Origin: JADCCX01 sp031378805
Lineage (GTDB): Bacteria; Pseudomonadota; Alphaproteobacteria; Rhizobiales; Beijerinckiaceae
Length of the DNA: 64,000 bases
Reading direction: 5' to 3'
NCBI GenBank assembly: GCA_031378805.1
Contig: JANNEO010000029.1
Location: 1-64,000 of the forward strand
The notes beneath the pieces were generated by a model, which was not told where the DNA came from, did no database searches, and was given only the letters and a program-made list of their open reading frames with translations. Position numbers and translations under genes: made by a program. Shown here one piece after another: positions 17,894 to 25,995 of this stretch. The stretch's first letter is position 1; every line of letters starts with the position of its first letter.

Positions 17894-18846
17894 CAGGCTA
17901 CCATCATGTGTCGTTGAGCGGAGAGTGCAACTTTTAACTGACGGGCCATTGCCGTTGCGACCGGCGGCGGAAAAGCGTTGCCGACCTGACGATAGGCTGC
18001 CGTCTTGCGGCCAACAAAATGCCAGTCATCCGGGAAGCCTTGCAACCTGGCAACCATGCGAACGGTCAGACGCGGCATCCCTTTAAAGTCGGCATCAGGG
18101 GCTTCCTCGGCAAGCGAGATGCCGTTGACGCCCATCTCGGCCCAGGCTTTGCGTGCTCGCGTCGGACCAAGGTCAGGACCGCCGTGTTTCTTCGAGCCGC
18201 CGACCACCGTCGGGGCAATGTAACCTGCCTTGACCTGCCAGTCCGCAGCTCCAACCCAACCCTTGGCATTCATCAGGTCTGCAAGAGCAGTCCCGACCGT
18301 TGGAGTGTCTCCTCTGTGCGCTTCTGGCCAAACAAAATTATCTGCGAGATCAGCTCTCAAGGCGACAATAATGACACGGGGCCTGAGTTGCGGAACACCA
18401 AAATCCGAAGCATTCAGAAGCCGCCATTCCGTCACGTAGCCGAGTTTACTAAGCTGCTCTTTCAGATACCGCCGATAGTCCTCGAAGGATGCACCGAGGA
18501 ACCCGCGTACATTCTCTATCATTACGGCTTTTGGCCGAATTTCATCGACAAGACGCAATGCGGCAGGAAAAAGATTACGTTCATCCCGCTCACCCAGTTG
18601 CTTTCCCGCAATCGAAAATGGTGGGCATGGAAGCCCGCCTGCCAGAAGATCGACGCCCTTGTAAGGGCGGCCGTCAAAACCCGACAGATCAGTACATTGA
18701 ACATTCCATTGTGGTCTATTGAACCGGAGTGTTTTACAAAAGTCTTCTTCGATCTCGACGAGCGCAGTATGTTTAAATCCGGCACGCTCGAGCCCGAGAG
18801 CCTGGCCACCAGCCCCTGCACACATCTCAACCGAAAAGAACGACAT
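17893..18846 (-). CDS. DNA (cytosine-5) methyltransferase
   Basis: All key motifs of a C5 methyltransferase are present in 317 residues. Motif I is MCAGAGGQALGLERAGF near the N-terminus, motif IV is GGLPCPPFS with the catalytic Cys, motif VI is IENVRGF, motif VIII is QLRPRVII, and motifs IX-X are RLQGFPDDWHF and YRQVGNAFPPPVA. The target-recognition region between VIII and IX is short. It protects host DNA from the HNH enzyme encoded directly downstream. The pair lies between unrelated housekeeping-type genes, with less GC-rich codons, which points to horizontal arrival. No transposase or attachment repeats were found beside it. Confidence 0.95.
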   Translation of the reverse strand: MSFFSVEMCAGAGGQALGLERAGFKHTALVEIEEDFCKTLRFNRPQWNVQCTDLSGFDGRPYKGVDLLAGGLPCPPFSIAGKQLGERDERNLFPAALRLVDEIRPKAVMIENVRGFLGASFEDYRRYLKEQLSKLGYVTEWRLLNASDFGVPQLRPRVIIVALRADLADNFVWPEAHRGDTPTVGTALADLMNAKGWVGAADWQVKAGYIAPTVVGGSKKHGGPDLGPTRARKAWAEMGVNGISLAEEAPDADFKGMPRLTVRMVARLQGFPDDWHFVGRKTAAYRQVGNAFPPPVATAMARQLKVALSAQRHMMVA

Positions 18847-18940
18847 AGAATGACCTTAGATACTCTAAATCACTACTGTTCTGTTTTCGTTCTGTCCAGA
18901 GACAAATAAAAACTTCAACAGATTTGCACCCTCAAACCCC

Positions 18941-20374
18941 TCACTCCCTGACCAAGATATTCCGGAACTGCCATGGATCGCGCTTGTCGATGTCTTCGGG
19001 GAAGAACCCGGGACGTCCCACCAGAGGGTTCCAGTCCGTGTAGTGCCCGACAACCGGACCAAGATAGGGCGACTGCACTTCCAGGCAGCGCTTGTAGTCC
19101 ATGTCGTCGGCCTCGACGATGCCCATCGCCGGGTTCTCCAAGGCATAGACCATGCCAGCCAGTACGGCGGATGAGACCTGCATCCCTGTCGCATTCTGGT
19201 ATGGCGCGATGCGGCGCGTCTCCTCGATGGAAAGCTGCGAGCCATACCAATAGGCGTTTTTCCTGTGGCCGTAGAGCAGCACGCCCAGCTCATCGATGCC
19301 GTCGACGATCTCCTTCTCGTCGAGGATGTGGTTGGCAGGCTGCTTGGCACCTGCAGCGCCGAACATCTCGTGCAATGACAGCACGGCGTCGTTTGCGGGA
19401 TGGTAGGCGTAGTGGCATGTCGGGCGATATGCCACCTTCGCGCCATCCCTCACGGTGAAATAATCCGCGATGGAGATCGCCTCGTTGTGTGTCACCAGAA
19501 AACCATACTGTGGGCCTGGCGTTGGACACCAGGAGCGCACGCGGGTGTTCGCACCGGCTTGCAGCAGATAGATCGCGGCACCGCAGCCCTTCTTGTGCGA
19601 GCGGGCATTGGCTGGCCGCCATTTCTCATGTGTGCCCCAGCCCAGTTCGGCTGGCTGCAACCCTTCCGAGACGAAGCCTTCGACCGACCAGGTGTTGACG
19701 AACACGTTTGGTGGTTTGGGCTTCTTCGAGCGTTGCGTGTCGCGCTCAGCGATATGAATGCCTTTGACGCCGGCCTTCTTCATCAGGGCAGCCCAGTCCG
19801 CCTTGGTCTTGGGATCCTTGTATTTCAGGCCCAAATCTGCCGCCAGGTTGACGAGTGCCTGCTTGACGAACCACGACACCATGCCGGGATTGGCACCGCA
19901 ACAAGACACTGCGGTGATGCCGCCAGGGTTGCGGCGGCGGGCATCGAGAACGATTTCGCGCAAAGCGTAGTTCGAGCGCTCCTCCGGACCTTTGTTGGCG
20001 TCGAAATAGAACCCGGCCCACGGCTCGGCCACAGTGTCGATGTAGAAGCAGTTCAGAGAACGGCAGAGCTCCATGATCTCAACGGAAGAGGTGTCGACCG
20101 AGAGGTTGACGCAGAAACCCTGCCCGCCACCTTCGGTGAGCAATGGCTTGAGCAGCTTCTTGTAGTTTGCCTTGGTCACATGCTCCTTGATGAAGCGCAC
20201 CTTGTGCTTCTTCAAGATGGCGATGTCCTTGTCATCGGGATCGATCACGACGAGGCGCTTCTTGTCGAACTTGAAGTGACGTTCGATCAGCGGCAGCGTG
20301 CCCTTGCCGATGGAACCGAAGCCGATCATCACGATGGGGCCGGTGATTTCGCCGTGAACGGGCCAGATGGACAT
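18941..20374 (-). CDS. hss: Homospermidine synthase
   Basis: NAD-dependent enzyme that makes sym-homospermidine from two putrescines (or putrescine and spermidine). It is the main long polyamine route in many alphaproteobacteria. The Rossmann start GPIVMIGFGSIGKGTLPLIE and blocks such as VDTVAEPWAGFYFD, SCCGANPGMVSWFVKQAL and NATGMQVSSAVLAGMVYALE are family-typical. From ATG 20374 (MSIWPVHG, CGGAG upstream) it is 477 residues, the usual length. It is the last gene of a three-gene unit with a GNAT protein and ornithine decarboxylase, which supplies its putrescine. Confidence 0.95.
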   Translation of the reverse strand: MSIWPVHGEITGPIVMIGFGSIGKGTLPLIERHFKFDKKRLVVIDPDDKDIAILKKHKVRFIKEHVTKANYKKLLKPLLTEGGGQGFCVNLSVDTSSVEIMELCRSLNCFYIDTVAEPWAGFYFDANKGPEERSNYALREIVLDARRRNPGGITAVSCCGANPGMVSWFVKQALVNLAADLGLKYKDPKTKADWAALMKKAGVKGIHIAERDTQRSKKPKPPNVFVNTWSVEGFVSEGLQPAELGWGTHEKWRPANARSHKKGCGAAIYLLQAGANTRVRSWCPTPGPQYGFLVTHNEAISIADYFTVRDGAKVAYRPTCHYAYHPANDAVLSLHEMFGAAGAKQPANHILDEKEIVDGIDELGVLLYGHRKNAYWYGSQLSIEETRRIAPYQNATGMQVSSAVLAGMVYALENPAMGIVEADDMDYKRCLEVQSPYLGPVVGHYTDWNPLVGRPGFFPEDIDKRDPWQFRNILVRE

Positions 20375-20463
20375 GGGAGAACTCCGGAAGGGACAAAGAA
20401 TGAGCGCCAATGCCTATTGCACGGCGCTCGTTCAGGTCAAATTCTCAATCTCTTTTTTGCCGC

Positions 20464-21036
20464 TCAAGCCGCCCTGCGCTCAAGCGCGGTGCTTCGTACA
20501 GAACGGCGGAGCATCGGTGCGCGTGTGCCTGTGGCCAAGACGAGGCCTCTGGCGTTTGCGAGAGCGACTTCGGCAAGTTCCACACCGAGGAAACGCGCAC
20601 GATCCACTGGTCCGGGCAGCACAAGGCCTTCCGTCAACCCGGCAGTAAAGCCGAAGCGGCTATAATAGGGCGCATCGCCCACCAGCAACGCCGCCTTGTG
20701 GCCACGCAATGTCGCCTCGGCCAGCGCATGGCGCATCAGCTTCGAACCAAGTCCCATGCCCTCATGGCTCCGCGCCACGGCCAAAGGTCCAAGCAACAGC
20801 GCGGGCACTCCTCCGGCGCAGATGTTCCACAGGCGAATCGTGCCGACGAGCTTGCCATTCGCCTTCAGCGTGAAGGCCAGGCCGTCCGCAGGAAGCCGCC
20901 CTTCGCGCAACCGCTCGGAGGTCTTTTCGTGGCGATCCGCACCGAAGGCGGCATCGAGCAGTTGCTCGCGCAAAGGCGCGTCGAAGCGTGTCTCGGCTGC
21001 AATTGCGAGAGTGGGGATGTGGACAGCGCAGTCCAT
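20464..21036 (-). CDS. GNAT family N-acetyltransferase in the polyamine operon
   Basis: The 190-residue single-domain GNAT protein has the acetyl-CoA loop as VARSHEGMGLGSKLMRHAL and a beta-bulge strand LLLGPLAV. YYSRFGF, a frequent GNAT C-terminal motif of the predicted N-acetyltransferase YhbS type, follows. GGAGG precedes the ATG. It lies between odc and hss with gaps of about 90-110 bases on the same strand, so it is probably co-transcribed. Acetylation of putrescine or homospermidine is a reasonable guess but is not shown by the sequence. Confidence 0.88.
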   Translation of the reverse strand: MDCAVHIPTLAIAAETRFDAPLREQLLDAAFGADRHEKTSERLREGRLPADGLAFTLKANGKLVGTIRLWNICAGGVPALLLGPLAVARSHEGMGLGSKLMRHALAEATLRGHKAALLVGDAPYYSRFGFTAGLTEGLVLPGPVDRARFLGVELAEVALANARGLVLATGTRAPMLRRSVRSTALERRAA

Positions 21037-21145
21037 GGAAAGCCTCCAGCGAAGGAAGCCCTCGCACCAGCCGTGAGGCCGCCGAACGGGAATGTTGGGA
21101 AAACTCCCTCCCTCGATACCGAGAGAGGGAAAGCGATTGCAGCCC

Positions 21146-22276
21146 TCAGATCACGATTTGTCGGAGGCCGGGCATACCGTTGAAGTCGCGGCTCGAATAC
21201 GTCGTCGTATACGCGCCGGTTCCCTCAATGAGCACCTTGTCGCCGATCTCCAGGCTGAAGGGCAGCATGTAGGGTGTCTTCTCATACATGACATCCACAC
21301 TATCGCAGGTGGGTCCGGCAAGAACGCAGGGGCCCAGCTCCGAGTGATCGTGCCGGGTGCGGATCGGATAGCGGATCGCTTCGTCCATGGTCTCGGCGAG
21401 GCCATGGAACTTGCCAATGTCGAGATAGACCCAGCGCACGGTGTCCTTGTCAGCCTTCTTGGAGACGAGAACGACCTCGCTCTCGATGATGCCGGCATTG
21501 CCCACCATGCCGCGGCCTGGCTCGATGATCGTCTCGGGGATGTTGTTGCCGAAGTGCTTGCGAAGCGCCCGGAAGATGGCCGAGCCGTAGCTCTCCACTG
21601 CCGGGATCTCCTTGAGGTACTTCGTGGCAAAACCGCCACCGAGATTGACCATGCTGAGCGTGATGCCACGCTCTGCCATTTCGCGGAAAATCCAGGCCGA
21701 CGAAGCCAATGCGCCGTCCCACATTTCGGTGTTGCGCTGCTGCGAACCGACATGGAAGGACACACCATAGGCCTTCAGACCCAGGCGATGCGCATGTTCC
21801 AGCACGCGCGGTGCCATCTCGACCTCGCAACCGAACTTGCGCGACAGTGGCCATTCGGCGTCCTTGCCATCGCACAGGATGCGGCAGAATACGCGCGAAC
21901 CGGGCGCAGCGCGGGCGATTTTCTCGACTTCGACCTCGCAATCGACCGCGAAAAGGCTGATGCCCTTCTCAAAGGCCTTCGCAACATCGCGCTCCTTCTT
22001 GATGGTGTTGCCAAAAGAAATGCGATCTGCGGTTGCGCCAGCAGCCAGCACCATCTCGATTTCGCCGATCGAGGCACAATCGAAGCAGGAGCCGAGCTGC
22101 GTGAGCATCTCGAGGATCTGCATGTCTGGGTTGGCCTTGACGGCGTAGAATACGCGCGTGTCAGGCAGTGCCTTGGCGAAGGACAGGTAGTTGTCGCGCA
22201 CAACAGACTTGTCGACCACGAGGATCGGGCCGTCTTCATGTCGGTTGCGAAGGAAGTCACGGATACGGTCGGTCAT
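21146..22276 (-). CDS. odc: Ornithine decarboxylase (type III PLP, alanine-racemase fold)
   Basis: Makes putrescine from ornithine and feeds homospermidine synthase. The PLP lysine lies in FYAVKANPD (Lys47), GVSFHVGSQ and LGGGFATKYL form the barrel, and EPGRGMVGNAG is the phosphate-binding segment. GPTCDSVDVMYEK carries the catalytic Cys-Asp pair of the partner subunit. The 376-residue length matches the short eukaryote-like bacterial ODC/lysine-ornithine decarboxylase group; a dual lysine activity cannot be excluded. GGGGGA precedes the ATG. A long structured leader (speF-like) lies directly upstream. Confidence 0.93.
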   Translation of the reverse strand: MTDRIRDFLRNRHEDGPILVVDKSVVRDNYLSFAKALPDTRVFYAVKANPDMQILEMLTQLGSCFDCASIGEIEMVLAAGATADRISFGNTIKKERDVAKAFEKGISLFAVDCEVEVEKIARAAPGSRVFCRILCDGKDAEWPLSRKFGCEVEMAPRVLEHAHRLGLKAYGVSFHVGSQQRNTEMWDGALASSAWIFREMAERGITLSMVNLGGGFATKYLKEIPAVESYGSAIFRALRKHFGNNIPETIIEPGRGMVGNAGIIESEVVLVSKKADKDTVRWVYLDIGKFHGLAETMDEAIRYPIRTRHDHSELGPCVLAGPTCDSVDVMYEKTPYMLPFSLEIGDKVLIEGTGAYTTTYSSRDFNGMPGLRQIVI

Positions 22277-22560
22277 TTTTCAATCCCCCAAGACGGCTGG
22301 GTGGAGCCGCTTCAGAGTGAACCCAGTGGATGCTTCGCCGCTTGCTGCGCATTGTGGAGACGCGCAACATTCGGATCGCACCCGGTGCTGACTTTCGTCA
22401 GCGCGAATGACGCCGTGAGCGCATATCTCCCACAAAGCTTGACGCTTCAAAAGAGAAAAACGCTTTCGATTGGGGGGATCATTCCCTCCGCACAGCCGGC
22501 AAGATGGACAAGCCTCTTTAGTTCGCCGGCCTTTGGAGGGGCCGACACGAGTCTAAAAAA
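22277..22560 (-). ncRNA. speF-like leader RNA upstream of ornithine decarboxylase
   Basis: The roughly 280 bases before odc hold no credible gene but many short complementary segments. One example is GCTGAC-GAAA-GTCAGC at about 22390-22405. There is also a GC-rich stretch with GCCGGC on both sides of GAACTAAAGAGGC (22493-22530), and CGGAGGGAATGATCCCCCC (22472-22490). Alphaproteobacterial odc genes are known to carry a conserved leader called the speF element in just this position. Matching it from memory is moderate evidence; a covariance-model search would decide. Exact ends are approximate. Confidence 0.5.
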
Positions 22561-22955
22561 GCCCGCTCCGTCGTTGCTTTGAGCTGCGTCACCTGCTTCG
22601 GGCAGGGCCGCCGGTTTTCGCCTCCGGCTGCCGGTCCGCGAAGTGTTCAGCGATGGAAGTTTCCATCAAAACACTTCAAGCACTGTTGGCGTTTTTCCGG
22701 CCTCTTGTCCGGAGATCCACCGACCGGCACGCAACCACAGGCACGTGCGAAATTGGGCAAACGGAGGAATACTACAGTTCCCCCCCATTGCAAGCGAAAA
22801 TGGCCCGCAATGGTGAATTTGCGGCATTAAATTTCGGCAATGTGGGCACATCCTGACCACCTGTTTATCAAGCCGCTGAAATTCCGTGACTTTTTGCCTT
22901 GACGTTGCCCAGATTCAGCGGGAAGACGACGGCGATTTTCAGGGGTTCAGGGCTC
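22561..22955. other. Intergenic region between the odc leader and the opg gene
   Basis: These roughly 400 bases separate divergent transcription units and should contain both promoters. A small hairpin CCTGC-CCGAA-GCAGG (minus-strand reading, near 22590-22605) and the run of T on the minus strand at 22555-22560 could belong to the start of the odc leader. Short open frames here (for example 22653-22856 on the plus strand) have no ribosome site or recognisable product, and I do not call them. Confidence 0.4.
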
Positions 22956-24548
22956 ATGGACAGACGTCAACTTCTCGGAGGCGTGGCAAGCGCGGTCTTC
23001 CTGGTTGTCCAAGGGGGAGCCAACGGGCAGAATCGTGCGCCTCAGACGCCGCCTTCGCAATCTCCCGCGGCGCCGCCTGCGCCGCCACAGGCCCGCTTCA
23101 GCTTTGAAGAGGTGATCAAGCGGGCGCGGGACATGGCCTCGGCAGCCCACGAAGTGCCCACGCCCCTGCCCGAAGCCCTTGCCAAGCTTGATTTCGACAC
23201 CTGGCGCGATATCCGCTTTCGTCCGGACAGGGCTCTCCTCCAGGGTCAGGGCAGCACTTTCCGTCTGCAAACCTTCCATCCCGGCTTTCTCTACACAAGG
23301 CCGGTCACAATCAACCTGATCCGGGAGGGCGTGGCCGCACCCATTCCTTATGCCGCCAACCTCTTCGACTATGGCCGCAACCGCTTCGAACGACCCTTGC
23401 CGGTCAACACAGGCTTTGCAGGGTTTCGGCTTCACTACCCACTCAATGACCCGCGGCTGCATGATGAACTGGTGTCATTCCTGGGGGCATCCTATTTCCG
23501 CTTCCTGGGAGAGGGTCAGAAATACGGACTTTCCGCCAGGGGTCTTTCTATTGGCGTGGGCGCGAAGGAAACCGAAGAGTTTCCCGTGTTCCGCGAATTC
23601 TGGCTGGAGCAACCTGAGGCCGGCAGCGATCGCGCGGTTGTCTATGCACTGCTTGACAGCGAAAGCGTCACGGGAGCCTATCGGTTCGATATCTATGCTG
23701 CGAAAGAGACGGTCGTCGAAGTCACAGCGATGCTGTTTGCCCGCAAGCGGATCGAAAAGCTTGGGATCGCGCCGCTGACCTCGATGTTCTTCACGGGCGA
23801 AAATGATCGCCGCTATGCCGATGACTTCCGGCCGGAACTGCATGATTCCGATGGCCTGCTCATCCACACTGGCGCTGGAGAATGGATCTGGCGTCCCTTG
23901 CGCAATCCGACGCGGATCGAGGCGGCAGCCTTCATGGACAGCAACGTGCGCGGATTCGGCCTGATGCAGCGTGACCGCACCTTCGAGCACTACCAGGATC
24001 TCGACCTGAACTACGAGCTCCGCCCAAGCTACTGGGTGGAGCCACTGGAGGGCTGGGGCGACGGCAAGATCGAGCTCTTCGAAATTCCAACATCGGATGA
24101 AACGAACGACAACATCGTCGCGCAATGGGCACCGGCCCAGCCGATGGAGGCTGGCCACAGCCGGACATGGCGCTACAAGATCACGGCCACAATGGAAGAG
24201 GGCGAACTCACACCGGGCGGTGTGGCACGCAACACCTACCGCACCAAGCCCAAGGCGCTGGGATCATCCGAGCCGGTGACGCCAACAATGACCCGCTTCA
24301 TCATTGATTTCACAGATGGCCAATTGCCGTTCTTCGCCAAGGCCGCCGATCAGGTACAGGTGGTGCCGTCGATCTCGGGCGGGCGAATCGTGCGGACCTT
24401 CCTCGTTCACAACCCACAGACGGGCGGCTTCCGTGCGGGAATCGATGTTGATGTGCCAGCGGGGCATTCCGCCGACATCCGGGCCTTCCTGCGAGCGGGC
24501 AACAAGACGTTGACGGAAACCTGGACCTATCCGTGGCGACCTGAGTGA
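22956..24548 (+). CDS. Periplasmic glucan biosynthesis protein, MdoG/OpgD family
   Basis: Periplasmic protein for osmoregulated periplasmic glucans. It starts with a twin-arginine-like signal (MDRRQLLGGVASAVFLVV), then a Pro/Ala-rich spacer, then the family-typical FEEVIKRARDMA, DTWRDIRFRPDRAL, YPLNDPRLHDELVSFLGASYFR and the C-terminal immunoglobulin-like domain ending WTYPWRPE. The Tat-type signal and about 530 residues favour the OpgD subtype over OpgG, but I leave the symbol open. I chose ATG 22956, which puts the Arg pair at the very N-terminus; an upstream ATG at 22899 would bury it. No opgH glucosyltransferase is in the window. Confidence 0.88.
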   Translation: MDRRQLLGGVASAVFLVVQGGANGQNRAPQTPPSQSPAAPPAPPQARFSFEEVIKRARDMASAAHEVPTPLPEALAKLDFDTWRDIRFRPDRALLQGQGSTFRLQTFHPGFLYTRPVTINLIREGVAAPIPYAANLFDYGRNRFERPLPVNTGFAGFRLHYPLNDPRLHDELVSFLGASYFRFLGEGQKYGLSARGLSIGVGAKETEEFPVFREFWLEQPEAGSDRAVVYALLDSESVTGAYRFDIYAAKETVVEVTAMLFARKRIEKLGIAPLTSMFFTGENDRRYADDFRPELHDSDGLLIHTGAGEWIWRPLRNPTRIEAAAFMDSNVRGFGLMQRDRTFEHYQDLDLNYELRPSYWVEPLEGWGDGKIELFEIPTSDETNDNIVAQWAPAQPMEAGHSRTWRYKITATMEEGELTPGGVARNTYRTKPKALGSSEPVTPTMTRFIIDFTDGQLPFFAKAADQVQVVPSISGGRIVRTFLVHNPQTGGFRAGIDVDVPAGHSADIRAFLRAGNKTLTETWTYPWRPE

Positions 24549-24558
24549 AGCACGATAG

Positions 24559-24587
24559 CCTCATCCTGAGCCTGTCGAAGGATGAGG
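24559..24587. repeat. Palindromic repeat, CCTGAGCCTGTCGAAGG family (intergenic copy)
   Basis: A 29-base palindromic element: the arms CCTCATCC and GGATGAGG flank the core TGAGCCTGTCGA. It sits in the short gap between the glucan gene and the S4-domain gene. Related copies occur inside two coding regions of this window (near 28771-28873 and 50982-51063), so it is a dispersed repeat family. Confidence 0.9.
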
Positions 24588-24600
24588 ACTTGAGGATGAC

Positions 24601-24867
24601 ATGACGGACCAGGCCCGCATCCGCCTCGACAAATGGCTCTGGTTCGCACGTGTCGTGAAAACGCGGGCTATCGCGCAGGAACTTGCGACCTCCGGCCACG
24701 TCCGCATCAACGGCCAGCGCGTGGACAGCGCCTCCCGGACCGTCCGCATGGGCGATGTGCTGACCATCGCGTTGCCATCCCGTGTTCGTGTGCTGAAAGT
24801 GCTCGGTGTCGCTGAAAGGCGCGGGTCGGCAAAAGAGGCGTCGGAACTCCATGAAGAGTTGGGCTGA
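24601..24867 (+). CDS. RNA-binding S4 domain protein (HslR-like)
   Basis: An 88-residue protein formed almost entirely of one S4 RNA-binding domain (RIRLDKWLWFARVVKTRAIAQ, then GHVRINGQRVDSASRTVRMGD). Family members such as Hsp15/HslR bind stalled 50S subunits that carry nascent-chain tRNA. The start ATG is at 24601 after TGAGGATGAC, part of which derives from the palindromic repeat just upstream. There is no clear functional link to the neighbours. Confidence 0.9.
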   Translation: MTDQARIRLDKWLWFARVVKTRAIAQELATSGHVRINGQRVDSASRTVRMGDVLTIALPSRVRVLKVLGVAERRGSAKEASELHEELG

Positions 24868-24898
24868 CAGAACCGGTCCGACGGCTTAACAGGCATCC

Positions 24899-25954
24899 AT
24901 GCTCATGCGGTCGCCCGTTCCCCAATACGCATCCATCCAGATCCTGCGGGCCGTGGCCGCGCTTGCCATCACCATCCACCACGCCATGCATGAGGCGGAC
25001 GGCGTGGCGCGCAAGGTGGGCGGCACATTCGCCTGGCAACACACGCTGCCGCTGGAGGCGGGCGTGGACCTGTTTTTCGTGATTTCTGGTTTTGTGATGG
25101 TTCATGCCTCGCGGGACATGTTCGGGTCGCCAGCCTCCATACTGCCGTTCCTGCGGCGCAGACTGGCACGAATCGTGCCGATATACTGGCTGACAACACT
25201 GCTGTTCCTGGGTCTGGCCTCCTTCAGCCTCTCGCCTGCCACCCGCCCCTTCCCGACAGGGGATGAGATTGTCGCGTCCCTGCTGTTCCTTCCCTACCTG
25301 CGACCTGATGGATATCTCCAGCCGGTTTACAGCCTGGGCTGGACGCTGAACTACGAGATGTTCTTCTATCTGCTGTTTGCGCTGGTGCTGCCCTGGCCAC
25401 GCGAGAAAGCCGTTCCGGCGCTGGTCTGTGTCTTGATGCTGCTGGTCGCGGCGGGGCATCTGATCCCTTCGGCAGCAACCGCACCCTATTTCTGGACACG
25501 GTCGATAATCCTGGAGTTTGGCCTGGGCATGATCATCGGCCACATGGGCCTGAGTGGCGTGCGGCCCTCGCGCGCTGTCGCCTTTGTCCTGTTCGGGGCC
25601 GCAGTGGTCTGGCTCGTGCTGGGCAAGGTTGCACCCGCCCTGATCCCGGATCGGGTGCTGATCTATGGCCTGCCTGCCGCACTGCTCGTCGTGGCGGCTC
25701 TCGCTTTCGAGGGAGAAGGGCAAGGCAACCCGCTGATGCGCGGGCTGTCACACCTCGGCGATGCCTCCTATGCGATCTATCTGCTGCATCCCTTCGTGTT
25801 GCGCGGGCTTGCCTTGACCGTTGGACCCGCCTTGGCGGTGATTTCCCCGGCGTTGTTCCTGATTCTGGGCGTGACACTCGCCAGCATCGCGGCCATGATC
25901 GCATGGCGGGGTTTCGAAAAGCCGCTGACCAGAGCCTTGCAAGGGCCAAAATAG
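24899..25954 (+). CDS. Acyltransferase 3 family membrane protein
   Basis: An integral membrane O-acyltransferase of the OafA/NodX/YrhL type. The start IQILRAVAALAITIHHAMH has the conserved His in the first helix. EAGVDLFFVISGFVM and LRRRLARIVPIYWL are the hallmark blocks, followed by about ten hydrophobic helices ending before GFEKPLTRALQGPK. The family transfers acetyl or other acyl groups to surface glycans; the substrate here is unknown. A second in-frame ATG is at 24905. Confidence 0.9.
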   Translation: MLMRSPVPQYASIQILRAVAALAITIHHAMHEADGVARKVGGTFAWQHTLPLEAGVDLFFVISGFVMVHASRDMFGSPASILPFLRRRLARIVPIYWLTTLLFLGLASFSLSPATRPFPTGDEIVASLLFLPYLRPDGYLQPVYSLGWTLNYEMFFYLLFALVLPWPREKAVPALVCVLMLLVAAGHLIPSAATAPYFWTRSIILEFGLGMIIGHMGLSGVRPSRAVAFVLFGAAVVWLVLGKVAPALIPDRVLIYGLPAALLVVAALAFEGEGQGNPLMRGLSHLGDASYAIYLLHPFVLRGLALTVGPALAVISPALFLILGVTLASIAAMIAWRGFEKPLTRALQGPK

Positions 25955-25995
25955 CCTTGCAGCGGCTGAGAAACAGCTGATCCGGGAGGATCGCC

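Noticed and set aside
19400..20665. Long plus-strand open frame opposite hss
   Set aside because: Homospermidine synthase is unmistakable on the minus strand; the frame has no family signature.
21092..22582. Long plus-strand open frame opposite odc and its leader
   Set aside because: Shadow of the decarboxylase; it also runs through the structured leader.
22653..22856. Small plus-strand frame of 67 codons between the odc leader and the glucan gene
   Set aside because: No ribosome site and no recognisable motif; it lies where the two divergent promoters must be.
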